64,000 nucleotides of DNA from the NCBI GenBank assembly GCA_964058805.1, contig CAXKVV010000142.1, positions 434,001-498,000 of the forward strand, given 5' to 3'. The stretch comes from Schoenoplectus triqueter. Its lineage: Eukaryota > Streptophyta > Magnoliopsida > Poales > Cyperaceae. The translations under genes were made by a program, and so were the position numbers. Below are positions 49,705-61,660 of the stretch, in pieces. Each line of letters opens with the position of its first letter. Position 1 is the first letter of the stretch. The notes under the pieces were generated by a model. That model was not told the DNA's origin and searched no databases. It saw nothing but the letters and a program-made list of their open reading frames with translations.

Positions 49705-50288
49705 TAGAGTTTTTAAATGGACCGGACGGTCCAATCCGTCCCAGACCGGACCGTGACTGTGGACTGTCCCGTGCCCTGCCACGGTCCGGTCCAATGGTGG
49801 GTCGATCCTCCCTTCACCCGAAAATGGACCGTGCCGACTCGTCCCGTGCGGGACCGTGGACCGGACCGTCCCGAAAAATTATTATTTGAAAATTGATAAA
49901 TTTATTTTGAACTTTTATTATTTTTTATAATTTTCTGAAATTTTATTTTTTTTGGAATTTTTTAATTTTTTAGTACTATTAGATTTTTAAACAATTAAAA
50001 ATAATAATTCGAATTAGTTAAAAATTATTATTAAAAAATATGATAAATTATTATTTTTTCCAATTCATAATTAAAAATAAATAAATAAATCGCACCGGAC
50101 CGTCCCGTGGGGGTCCGGCCCCCGGGGCCAACAGTGGGACGGGTTCGATTTTTTCGAATTTGGACCGTCTAGGATCGGCCCATGTAGACCGTGCGGGACC
50201 GTGGATCATGCGGAACCATAAACCGTGGACCGTATAAAACCATGGACCGTCCAAATTTAAACCGGACCGGACCGTTTTCAAATCACTG
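49705..50288. mobile_element. Non-autonomous hAT-type element with GC-rich GGACCG arms, copy 2
   Basis: The ends TAGAGTTTTTAAATGGACCG and (complement) CAGTGATTTGAAAACGGTCC are flanked by a perfect 8-bp duplication CTTTCATC (49697-49704 and 50289-50296). The arms match copy 1 closely, for example the ACGGTCC, CACCCGAAAATGGACCGTGC and GGGTCCGGCCCCCGG blocks. The AT-rich core is shared, but the 89-bp duplicated segment of copy 1 is absent. No transposase. Confidence 0.9.
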
Positions 50289-50296
50289 CTTTCATC

Positions 50297-52424
50297 TAAG
50301 AAAAACAAAATTGGGTGAAATTTATATGGGCCACTCCCACCGCATATTCAATTCGAATAGAAATATTAAATGTTTGTGATGTGATGCTTGCTCCTACGGA
50401 AAACATTAAACATTGTATGCTCAATCTGGCTGAGCTTGTTATATTCAAGTACCCAGCGAGAATGGAATGTGTTTTGACATGGAGCTCATACTTTACTAGT
50501 ATATTCTACGTATTTTATTATATGTCGTTTCAATATTATAATTTCTCTATATTAAAATCGAAAATATCATCTTATTTCAATATAAAATATAATAACAACC
50601 AAAGTAAAAAAATAAATAGAATTAATCAATTGCTTTTATTAATTATAACTTTCCTTAAAAAAATTCAAATTTGATAAATTCTTTAGAAAAATGATGTCTT
50701 TTAGATTAAGGTACAAAAGAGCGCTTTAGGCTTTAGCTCAATCTTTGTCAACATGTGTATATAACAGTCTCTCTTTGTCTATCATAATAATGTTTTTTGG
50801 CCTTGGGGAGTGTGTAGATAATGAATTAATTATCCAGTCCTACAGATGATAGCAATTATCAATAAACTACTCGTATTTTGAAAGCTTCACTCAGATGTCC
50901 ACTAAAAGCTTCTATTTTTTATTCTTTGAAACTCGATTTTTTTTCATCATAATTAAAAGGGCCATTTATATTTTATCCACTTCTCGTTTAGTTAGTGTAA
51001 TTTCATTTTGTAGTTAATTTAATTTATCAAAAAAGCATCATTAAGAACAAAAATTTCCAATTCACCATCATTTCTAAGAAAACTAAAGTTATAGACCAAT
51101 TCTTTCTAATTCCGCACACATTCAATATAATTCTTCATTTTATCATAATCATTTCCAACATATTTTTTCATATTTTGAAAGAGAGAAACTTTTTAGTTTT
51201 CTTATGGTGTCAAATTTATCCGCTGTCGCTTACGATAATTTTGTAAATGCATTCCATGTCAGATTTTCTGAGAATTTAATTTTGAATTAAATAATTAATA
51301 TATATATATATTTTAATTTATGAATAATAAAAGAAAAAAAAATGGAGAAAGAGAAATATTAAGATGAATACATTGAAATAAAATTAAAAATAATGTAAGT
51401 CTATTTACTTCTAAACACACGTATATTTATTCCTTAATTAGTATGAGCAAACTCTTTCATTCATCCAAGAAAAGGAAGGTTTCTATTTAAATTATAATAA
51501 CCCAAGTGCCCAATTATTTATCATAAACACTTCAACAGCCTACTTAATTAACCATGGGACATTGGCACCCCACCAAAGAGACTCATTATCTCCTCCTTTT
51601 AATTAACGAATCATGAGGCTACCTCTAGATTCTAGATCTCTCTTCCGATCATCAGTCACATCCACCAAAGGCCCGAATCCGTAAAGCCAAACCAAATCTG
51701 AACCATCACTGAGGCATTGACAAGCAAACGAACTTGGAAGGAAGAATCGTAACTCCCACAGTGAGCCGGAGGAAGAGCCAGTCGGCGGTTCAATTCAACC
51801 CTTTTTCCCTTTTTTTTTGCAAAGAACGGCGCGGGTTGGTTTGGGAATTTGCCTAATTGTTGGGACAGATCCGAGGCAAAGTAAGAATGGACTATTGCTT
51901 GCTACAGTAGAAGCTCCTAATTTTGATATTTTAAGGTCAGGTATTTCACACTCACAAGCAAACAATAAGGGAGAGGGGCAATTACCTTGTACATTGTCAA
52001 ATTATGTTAAATTGCTGCAATTAATCTGATTTAAACTTATTCTTGCGAGTTATGGTTTTTGGCTTGCTAAGAAGTACTGTCAGTATTGTTAGTTCCTGTT
52101 TAATATATTATTATCAAATACTGTCATACTGTCAGAATGTATCATTACGCTTCCAAATTTCAAAAAAGAAAGAAAGAAAAAAATATGCCTCATACAATGT
52201 AGATTCTCTCTGTTGCACGCTTCTTTCAAGGTTGGAGCTATTCTTATACACTTTTTATAAAATTACTCCTGACATTAATTATTCATTAAGATGTCCAGCT
52301 TAGCATGGTTGAGCTTGTCAGTAATTGCAAGGCCTCTTCCGTAGTTGGTTGCCACTATAAGATTTATAGTTGTTTGTTGGCAATCAACAAATCCAAAGTT
52401 GTGGTGTAATTCAGTAGAGGTACA
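50297..52424. other. Intergenic, then 5' leader and upstream part of the GT14 gene
   Basis: 50300-51500 is AT-rich without a gene. 51600-52424 has gene-like composition and probably holds an untranslated exon, a leader intron and the promoter of the plus-strand glycosyltransferase. The limits are not resolved. Confidence 0.4.
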
Positions 52425-55400
52425 ATGAAGAGAAAGGGGGTTGGGGCTGGAAAGCGCAAGAGGTTAATCAGAATGGCATGGTGCCTTCTCTTTGTGGTGT
52501 ATCTGGGTACTCTTTATCTCCGATCTCTGTCACAAAGTGCCCCCCCCATAGCAGAGGCTGAGGATGAGGCTCAGAATAAGAATAAGATCGCATTCCTGTT
52601 CATTGCAAGGAATAGGCTTCCACTAGAATTGATTTGGCATGCTTTCTTTCAGGTCTCCTATTTTGCCCCCCCCCCCCCCCCCCCAAAAAAAAAAAAAAAA
52701 CCCAATTAATTCTCCAATTTTTAGATTGGAATTCAATTATATTGAAATTTGAATAAATTATCAAGGAAGAAAAAGAAGGAAGGTTTTCGATTTTGGTGCA
52801 CTCAAGGCCTGGCTTTGTTCTAAATAAGGTCACTGCCCACTCTCCTTTCTTCTTCAATCGCCAAGTCAACAACAGTATCCAGGTTATGCATCTGCATCAT
52901 TTTCTATTATTCTCAGTTCATCTCCATTATGTATATTGCTCTTCCATATAACTACTACCATGAATACATATACAAGCACAAATGAAACAATACCAGCCTA
53001 AGAATATACTTCTTATTTTACTGGCTTAGTGTGTCCTGGTATGGTCTTCTGACAACTGTACTGCTTGCTATCTTTTTAATGTGTTCAATCCAGATATTTT
53101 CTTCGATCTTAATGAATATAGATATTAAAAATTACATCTTTTTTTCTCAATGCCTGCAGATTGGGTTTCTCTGACATTTAATTAACTTCGACACAAACCT
53201 GATAATTAATTGCATTCCTTCTGATTAGAGATATTATTTAATTAAATTGGTCTGTTTAGGTTGATTGGGGGGAGGCGAGCATGTTAAAAGCAGAGCGTAT
53301 CTTGCTCAAGAACGCACTCTTAGATCCTAACAACGATAGATTTGTTTTTCTCTCTGACAGGTTAGCTATCTCCTCTTTCCTTCAGTCACCAACAGATACT
53401 GTTAAGCATTTTATGGTCATAATGCTAATATTTCTTCTTTTCCCCTTGTCTTGTTTTCCTTTCTCCATTATTTCGGACAGTTGCATACCTCTGTATAATT
53501 TCAGCTATACATATGACTACATCATGTCCAGCACACGTAGTTTTATAGACAGGTATCACTTTGCTATTGAATTGTTTGTTACTCTTTCTTATTTACTGAT
53601 AGTGTACTTTTTCAATCCTCACCCTGAAGAAAAGTGGAACTGAGGATCTACCATTCTTTATTTTTTTTTGAAATACTGAGAAAATTACATTTGTTTGTTA
53701 TAGTGAAGGAAATAAGAGCAGAAAACAAACAGTTCTAAATTGATAGAAAATGCCCTTTTCATAAAATCATTGCTATGTTGTTGACAACCTTAAGAATGGG
53801 GTTTCAAATAAATTCGGGACAAAAATCTTAAAAATAGAAAATAAAAAAGTATACAGATATTTTCTTGAACTTATTGATTGATAGCATTTCAAATTTCATA
53901 TGATTTCAGTGTTGTTTGATAGCCCATCAAAATTTTAAACGTTTTTCTCTTTTTAAAAAGTTTTAAGTATATTTTCAAATTTATTTGAGATCTCTGTTGT
54001 CAAGATTGCGAAGTGATCCCTCCCCAACTTATAAAGCATTTACATTCAGTGTAAAAGCCTAGCACTAGTATGCTTCATTTTTTTTAGAACAACTAGAATT
54101 TTTGCTATGGAAAAAAATGGTGATAATAATATTGAAGCAGCTTTGCAGATACAAAAGAGGGCCGGTATAATCCTAAAATGAACCCTATAATTCCAGTTCA
54201 CAATTGGAGAAAAGGCTCCCAGGTACCCTTTTCTTTCCCAAACCTGGGCCCAAAAAAAGAAAAAAAAAATAAATGGAAAAGAAGGGGGGGGGGGAACCAA
54301 GTAATTTTTTGTATTATTTTTGGTGCAGTGGGTTGTGCTAATAAGGAAGCATGCTGAGGTGGTGGTCAATGATGATGCCGTCTTCCCACAATTTCAAATG
54401 CATTGCAGGGTAGCTCCTGTAACCTTTTTTTCATTTGTTTCTTTATTTTTTTTCAGCAACAACTTGTTCATTCAAAGTAATCTGATAGTTGTAAATTCTG
54501 CAGCGAAGATCGCTACCTGAGTTTTGGCGTGACCAACCTTTTGTAAGTTGTAATTTTATTGTTGGCTTAATAGAAAATATACCCTTAAACCCTATATGCT
54601 GCGGCTTTGTTTATTTTTGCTACTTGAACTTTGCAACACATAGAAGCATCCATCTGTCCTGTTAGCTAGCAGCTTACAAGGTGAGGTATTACTTTACTAC
54701 TTATCAAGTGTGAATCAGATTTGTTTTTACTTGTGAAGCAGCATCTTGTTAATGCCATAATGGCTTAATCAGTCAACATTACATTGGAAATATTTATTTT
54801 AAGTGTTTCACTTTTATAAAAGAGTTTACTCGTGCATAAAATTTTACGGATCATAATTTCTTTTTCTGGCTGTTTGTTTGGTGATGGGCAGCCAGTGAAT
54901 CCAGCAAAAGAGCACAACTGCATTCCAGATGAGCATTATGTCCAAACTTTGATTGCGGTGAGAACCTTTTCACCTTTCTATCTCTATCACTTATGCAATT
55001 GTATAGTATGAGTTTCTCTGGATATTTATATTCCAACTTCCATTTTGGGAATGTAAAAATAAAAGCAAGAGGGACTAGAAGGAGAGATAAACAGGAGATC
55101 GTTGACACATTCTTCTTGGGATCTTTCTTCATCAAAAGACAAGTTGAGACGTGGGTGGCATCCCGTCACTTACCGCCTCAATGATGCCAGCCCTTCTCTC
55201 ATCCAATTTATCAAGGTTTACCTATTGCGTTCCTACTGTCATTTTCTCATCGCGTCCCTATATATATACTGATCAATTTTAGAATCTGATTCTTCAGTTC
55301 ATTTCTGTAATACTAATTTCAGGAAATAGATAATATACACTATGAAACGGAGAACAGGAGGGAATGGTGCGCCAGCGAAGGTAGATCTGCCCCTTGCTTC

Positions 55401-55892
55401 CTCTTTTCCCGCAAGTTCACTTGTTCTGCAGCCCTCAAGCTTCTTAATTTGGTATATGTACAAACCCTTGCTTCATTCAGCAGCAACAACAACAAAGCCT
55501 TTAATCCCAAATAAATTGGGGACAAACCCCTGCTTCATTGCCAAACAAAACATACATAAACAAATTAATCAAAAGGATGAAAAGAGCAACACTAATATGT
55601 TTATTTTTGGACAAAATTGTTAAGACAAACAACCATGAAAACTTTTAATTTGGACAGCCCCCTTACCTATTGTGCTCTCAACTCCCAATTTGTGACAATT
55701 AGTTCCTTCAGCAATTAATTTGTCTTTTCATTCTTGACTTTTGGAAGAAAAATGTGCTCCAAATGTCAAAAAAGAGGAGACAGCAAAGATTATGCAGTCC
55801 TAACAACTTTAAATGAAAAATGCATTTGTTGCTATTTATTTATTTTTCTCAAATGCCTTCTTTCATTGCAGTCCCTGATAGCCGTCAGATGA
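52425..55892 (+). CDS. GT14 glycosyltransferase (core-2/I-branching, plant BC10-like family)
   Basis: Exons: 52425-52652, 52766-52882, 53260-53360, 53481-53552, 54141-54222, 54329-54409, 54504-54542, 54892-54957, 55066-55215, 55323-55451 and probably 55872-55892. All have GT...AG ends, join in frame, and give about 361 residues. The last exon is tiny and least certain; read-through of its intron would end at a nearby stop instead. The N-terminus is basic, followed by a membrane anchor (about 17-36, MAWCLLFVVYLGTLYL), as in Golgi type II enzymes. Family motifs in order are VHSRPGF, VDWGEASMLKAE, FLSDSCIPLY, KEGRYNPKM, NWRKGSQWV, EHNCIPDEHYVQT, SWDLSSSKD, GWHPVTY, REWC and PCFLFSRKF. These enzymes transfer sugars in the secretory pathway; rice BC10 affects cell-wall composition. 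The donor and acceptor of this member are unknown. Confidence 0.93.
52666..52700. repeat. Adjacent homopolymers: C19 followed by A16, in intron 1 of the GT14 gene
   Basis: A run of 19 C is followed at once by 16 A inside a 113-base intron. Such runs are unstable and prone to sequencing error, so exact lengths may be wrong. Confidence 0.9.
53795..54025. mobile_element. MITE fragment of the 13402 family, inside intron 4 of the GT14 gene
   Basis: Shares ATTTCATATGATTTCAGTGT and the right-end block TTGTCAAGATTGCGAAGTGA, followed by TCCCTCCCC. The left end is truncated or decayed. Confidence 0.55.
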
Positions 55893-57314
55893 AGTAAAGT
55901 ACCACCTCGCATTTGGAGAATTGGTTCGCTGATACTTGTACATATTGGGGGAGGGGTGTACAAAAATAGATATAGTTCATTAAGTATCATATCCCTATTT
56001 ATCATCTTACAGACATACCCAACATTAATGTTGTTATCTAGGAAAATATTGTTGTACCCAGCATGGCATGTAATTCGTCATTTATTCCGTTCCAATTTGT
56101 ATCCTTTAGCTAAGTTGATCAGTATCAGTTAGCCTGTTTATGCTGTCCTTTTTCGGTATATTGGTGCTGTGCGTCGTCTCTTGCTACCTAATACCTCACA
56201 TCAATTGTCTAATATCCCTTGTATTAACCGAAGTAGCATGATTATGTAGGTTGCCTTTTCTTTTCTTTTTGTTTCTTTTAGTGGGAAAGAAGGAAAGCCC
56301 TTGGGCATTCTCTACCTGTACTAGCAGTATTAATGTAGTAAGCATAGGTATGAGATGATAAAGAAAAAGAAGCTTCAGATAGCAAATACATTTTGTTTTT
56401 TTCTAAGATCGGCGGTCTTGAAATTATGACATGGTCTGTGCATCATATTTATTGACAAAAAATAGGATATTTTATAATCGAATAATTCATTGAATAAATA
56501 TGCTACCTAAATCACTAAAAACAATTCCATGCGTCTCTTTCCGAGTTCCCTACAGAAAGAAAGAAATATCATTTGAGTTGTTATGTACATAAGGGGTTGC
56601 TAAACGAGTCAAAAGAATATCCCCTTTATTTCTGATTTTTTTGTATTTTTTTTTAAAAATAAAAAATAAACACCGGTACAGAATGCCCCACGTTTCGTGG
56701 TAGAGAAAAAGAGCGACGTTTGTGAGTGGTTACCGACAGCACGGATTCGAATAAAAGTCAAAATAATCCCCATTTATTCTAACATTCTCCATCTCTAATA
56801 TGTATATATATTTTTTAAAAACACATTATTGGCCGTTTGTATTTAAAATATGGTGATAAAAATGAGCATCCAAAAGCAAAAGAGCTAAAGACAATTGCAT
56901 TGGGTTAGCTTTTGTCGGTTAAGGAATAAAATGGCCTCTCTGTCGGCCTCTCTTTTGATTTTATTTGTAAAGGTAACAATAACACTACGGTAGATAGATC
57001 TATTTATTTTTCCCCTTACAAGAGTTATTATGATGGGAAACATTCAATCATAAGAAATTCGTTTTCTAAATTTCAAAGGACATAGTAACTTTTTGCTAAA
57101 AGAAAATAATTGGATGACTTGTGCTACATCATGTAATGCTAAACGCAAATAAAAGTTTTCAAACTACTTATTAGATATTGAAAAATAAAAATGTCCATAT
57201 ATGTTTTCGGCAATACAAAAGAAGTGTATTAATTGTTAATGCGATTTGAGAGCTATTTAGTCACTTAATTAAAATTTCATAAATTGAAACAACTTATAAC
57301 TAATTGAAGGACAA
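55893..57314. other. 3' flank of the GT14 gene, then intergenic DNA
   Basis: The first few hundred bases are the likely 3' UTR. No further gene is seen. Confidence 0.4.
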
Positions 57315-57371
57315 ACACACACACACACACACACATGCATGTGTGTGTGTACACATGCATGTGTGTGTGTT
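57315..57371. repeat. (AC)n-ATGCAT-(GT)n palindromic dinucleotide repeat
   Basis: An (AC) run, ATGCAT, a (GT) run, then ACACATGCAT and a second (GT) run. The two halves are complementary and can fold into a hairpin. Confidence 0.92.
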
Positions 57372-60300
57372 GAGGAAAGAAAATTATATGATTTTAAATC
57401 ACGCAAATTCGATAACGACAATACAAAATACATCTATATATATTTTTTGGTTGTTAATCACAGACCCACACTTGTCAAATATCTGCTTAAATAGAATCCG
57501 CTCCATTCAAAATAACCTAAATTTCAGAAGTTAGAACCAAAAAAACAAAGAACACCGTGAGCAGCGTACAATGATAAAGGCCATTTCATGATGGGACCGC
57601 TTTAATTTTGGTTTAAATCCTGCGTCGTACATGGGTTTCGCACAGTTTTGATTTTTAGCATATTTATTTTATATCTTAACTTATTGATTTCATTTTAGTG
57701 ACTTTACATTTCCAACGATTAAATACTGTCCAATTTGTCGCCCATGTTTCCCCCCCTATGGAACACATACATATAATTGAAATTAATTTACTGTTAGTTC
57801 CATGTTCTATTGTTCTGACTGTAATAATTTATTTTCTCCCTTTTTGTCTCCTGCGTGTCTAACTACAATCATTGTACGCTTTGGTTATGTTGTGTATAGT
57901 TTTATTTTATATGATGAACTGGGTAAGGAAATGCACATGTGAGTGACATGTTAGACATGCATGCTGTTGTTTATAATTATTAATTTAGTATCCATAGGAT
58001 TCGTCAAAAGTATCATTTTGCTTGACCACCGAAGCATCAGTCAAACTGAGGACTCGTAATGGGGACAATTTTGTTGTTATGGACCTATGGTGTATATATT
58101 TTGACATTTGTATCGTCAGAGATTTGGTAAATACAATTAGAAGGGGAAAAAATCTACAAGAATATAAGAAGTTGCGAGTTGGGCATTTATTTTTTATTAA
58201 ATAAACAATAGACAACACAAATTAATGATATTAGAGTTGTATCCCGCGCTTCATAGCTGAGATGAATATATTTTTGCTAATGATAATTGTTTTATCAAAT
58301 ATAAAAAAATTAATATTACTTATTATTGTGTTAGTGTATATATATATATGATGGATTGTGGGTGTATCTTTCATACAATTTAGTTTAAAATATGTTTTTT
58401 ATTATATAACAAAAAAAAGTAGGATTAACTCATGTAAATAGTTTGTAAGTTAATGTAGAAATTGTTGCTGAAGTAAACATTTCTATTTAATATAGAAGTT
58501 TTTTTTTCAGGTCAAAAGCTAAAAATAAATATTGGATTAAAGTCGACGTCCTTCTGAGGTTCATTAATTTGTATATTCTAGTTTTTATACGTGATTGAAA
58601 TTTGAAGCCTCATGAAATATTATTATTAAATTATAGTATTTAGCATCTTGTCTTATATTTATTGAAAAATTGGCCATATAATATTTCCACTTCTGAATTG
58701 AGGTAAAATCACTACCAGTGTTCTAAAATTATGTGAATATATATAATATTAGTATTATGTAATGCAAATCAATTAATTATGACCCATAAATCATATGCAC
58801 ATGCAAGAATGAATGAACGAAATAATTGGTACGAAGACATAAAAATGAAAAAAATATAGGAGATGATTAACGATGCACTAACAAATGGAGATCCCAGAGT
58901 AATAATTGATTGCCTTTTGTTGTTTCTTATTAATCAATTATTTTGCCTTGTTGTTGAAGGGATGCTATTGAGGTCCCTAGTTGTAAAAGCTGTGTTTAGA
59001 AGAGACACCATCAATACCACCGCTCTCCTCTCCTACATATATGCATCCATCATCCATATCTTTATATTATATATCATATGCAGTCATTGTTCTTACTTGG
59101 AGACGTTATGTATAGCCAATCCGAAAATTTTGTCATTGAAATGAAATACATTTTCCATTATGTGACTTCGTTGTTTAAATAAAATAAGTACCTTCGAACT
59201 GTTTCCCTTTAATTATACTTTATACAGAGACATAGTATTGTATCGCATCTCCAATTTTTGACAAGGGACTACTGGAGGTAAAAAGAATTGTTTGAACTGA
59301 TTGACCCCACTATACACGGTGCACTATATATAACACTGCACAGGCGTGTCCTTCGGGTTTAAAATAACAAAAATAGACCGAAATATTCACAAGCGTGGGC
59401 ACGTAAATCAAGCTGAGATGTTTCTTATTTTATTTTATTTTTTAGGCTTGAGTTTTGTCCATCAATCATCCTCATTGCAAACGTATATTGAAATTGCCTA
59501 CGGGATTTTCCTAAAAAAGAAAGGTATATTGAAATATTTAATTTTATCAGTAATCCGATCTTAAAAGTAATAAAAATGATCTAATTTATATCCATATTTA
59601 TATTTAAAAAGTTTCAACAAATGAGGAGACAGTTTGACTATTATCTACTTATATCCGACTGTTTAGTTATTATTCGTTAATATTCAACATTATCTGAAAG
59701 TATCCGATCGATATTATTCAATTTTATCTTAATACATATTTAAAAAAATTTCATTATATATTTTTTAATTAGATATTTTTTGCATACATTACAAATCTAA
59801 CTATTTTATATATAAGTTGCGCTAATGTATCATACTTTTTATAATTCATTGATGCATTTGAATTTTGAACTACTAATGTATTGATAGTTTTTTATGATTA
59901 ATATTTAATTTTTATAATTAATAATTCTATTAAAAAATAGTATGATATTATTTTCAATGATACATATATATTTTTATTTAATATTCAAAATATATTAATT
60001 TTTTAACTGTAGTTATTTGATATCCGATCCGCATCCGATATCTATCGAATATTCGATCCATATCCGTATTCGAGACTATTCGTATTCAAATTCATATCAA
60101 AAAAATTATAATAGATATAGGGACGATAAGATCATTACCCGTCTATACCAATTTGTTTGCATCCCTATAATGCATTCCTTAATGTTGTGCTCCGGAAAAG
60201 ATGAGGGAGAGGGAACAAATGAAAGGAAGAATTAATGAGTATAAGAGAGAGTAAAATCTTACATCCAAAATTAAGAGAAAAGTTTTGATTGAATTTATAT

Positions 60301-61091
60301 AGAGGATTTTCTCTCATCTTTTTTTCCCCTCCTCCTCTATACCCTTCAAATTATATTATTGTGGAACAAGTAAATTCATTTGAATAATTAAACTTTTACT
60401 CCGAGCACAGTGTAAGGAAAAGGAAAAAAAAGAAAAAGAAAATTCATTCATAATAATAAAAAATGTCAGTCACTTTTTAAAAAGATTATATCGAGAATCA
60501 TTTTTTGATTTAGTGAAAAAAATAATGCTATCTATGTGAAATATCACATGTTCAAAATTCAAATAACTAAAATTCTCATTTTTACTAAAAAAAATATCAC
60601 GATCGGAATTAAAATATCATTTTCACGTATCATGAAGTCACGTAAAAAATTAATTATCGAAGACAATCTTATATTAGATATATATTAAATTAATTAATAA
60701 AATAACATTTGCAAATATCTTGTGCTGAAAACCAACAGGCAGCGATGGATGGACGAGTCAAAAAACAAAAATCTTGTGATGAGTCAAATCAAGCACTATT
60801 ATTTCTTCCCTCAGTGACGCCTTTCTCCATCTTTTCTTTTCCTACCGGAAGACTGGTAACATGTAAAAGTAATTAGTTGGTTAATGCCTCTTTTAATTTT
60901 AAGGTGACATGTGTTAAACCAAGTTCTAGATACTTATGGCATGCGCGCCGTAAATTCATACACTTATCTTTCAATGGGGGTGGGGGGATCGATGATTATG
61001 GGAGACAATTCATTAGTTTGATGAGATTGAAATAGACTTGTATGACATCTGTGTCCTACAAATTAGTGTAAATTATGGTTTATTTGAAAGA
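57372..61091. other. Intergenic; possible decayed hAT-like sequence near 60000-60172
   Basis: No gene seen. At 60012-60100 the motif ATCCGATC/TATCCG recurs, and 60160-60171 ends with TTTGCATCCCTATA, the complement of TATAGGGATGCAAA, a common hAT-type end. The left partner end was not found. Confidence 0.35.
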
Positions 61092-61660
61092 TGGGGAAAT
61101 GATCATTTGATGATGGTTATTTTAACAATTTTGACAATGAGTTTTAAATAAATTATCAAAATTAAAAATAGAAAAATATTTATAGATATATTTGTAGTTT
61201 TTTAGATTAATTATTTTTAAATTTTTATTTAATTTAAGTATTATTTGTTCTTCCATCAAAAATCATCAAATTAGGTCCATTACAAGAGTTATATAAAGCT
61301 AGGGTTATTTTCCATGCTTCGCTATACGGAGAAAATCATTTTGTCTTTGTACAATAATTGTTATATAATTTGGTTGAATGTAAATGTTTAAGTTAAAAAG
61401 ATCCAATTATGTTAGTTGACAGTAAAGTATCATTATAAAATTATTTTAGACTTCTTTCATTAATAAATATTATAATAAAAAGTCGAATATGAATGTGAAT
61501 GATAAAAATATGGGACTTCTTCATTTATACTGCATGAAATTTTAAAATACGGTCAATCTATAAACTAAAAAATTATAAATATTTTATTTTATTGATTTTA
61601 TTTCATTGAAAATTTTTGTTAGAATTATCAAAATAACTATTATCAGGTGGTCCTTCCCCA
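61092..61660. mobile_element. MITE of the 13402 family with a probable internal insertion
   Basis: The left end TGGGGAAATGATCATTTGAT continues to TTATTTTAACAATTTTGACA and pairs with the complement of the right end, which ends GGTGGTCCTTCCCCA. The central segment from about 61290 has no match in the shorter copies and may be a nested insertion. Confidence 0.6.

Noticed and set aside
58863..60235. Open frames of 70-93 residues in the right-hand intergenic region
   Set aside because: AT-driven chance frames without homology or splice context.
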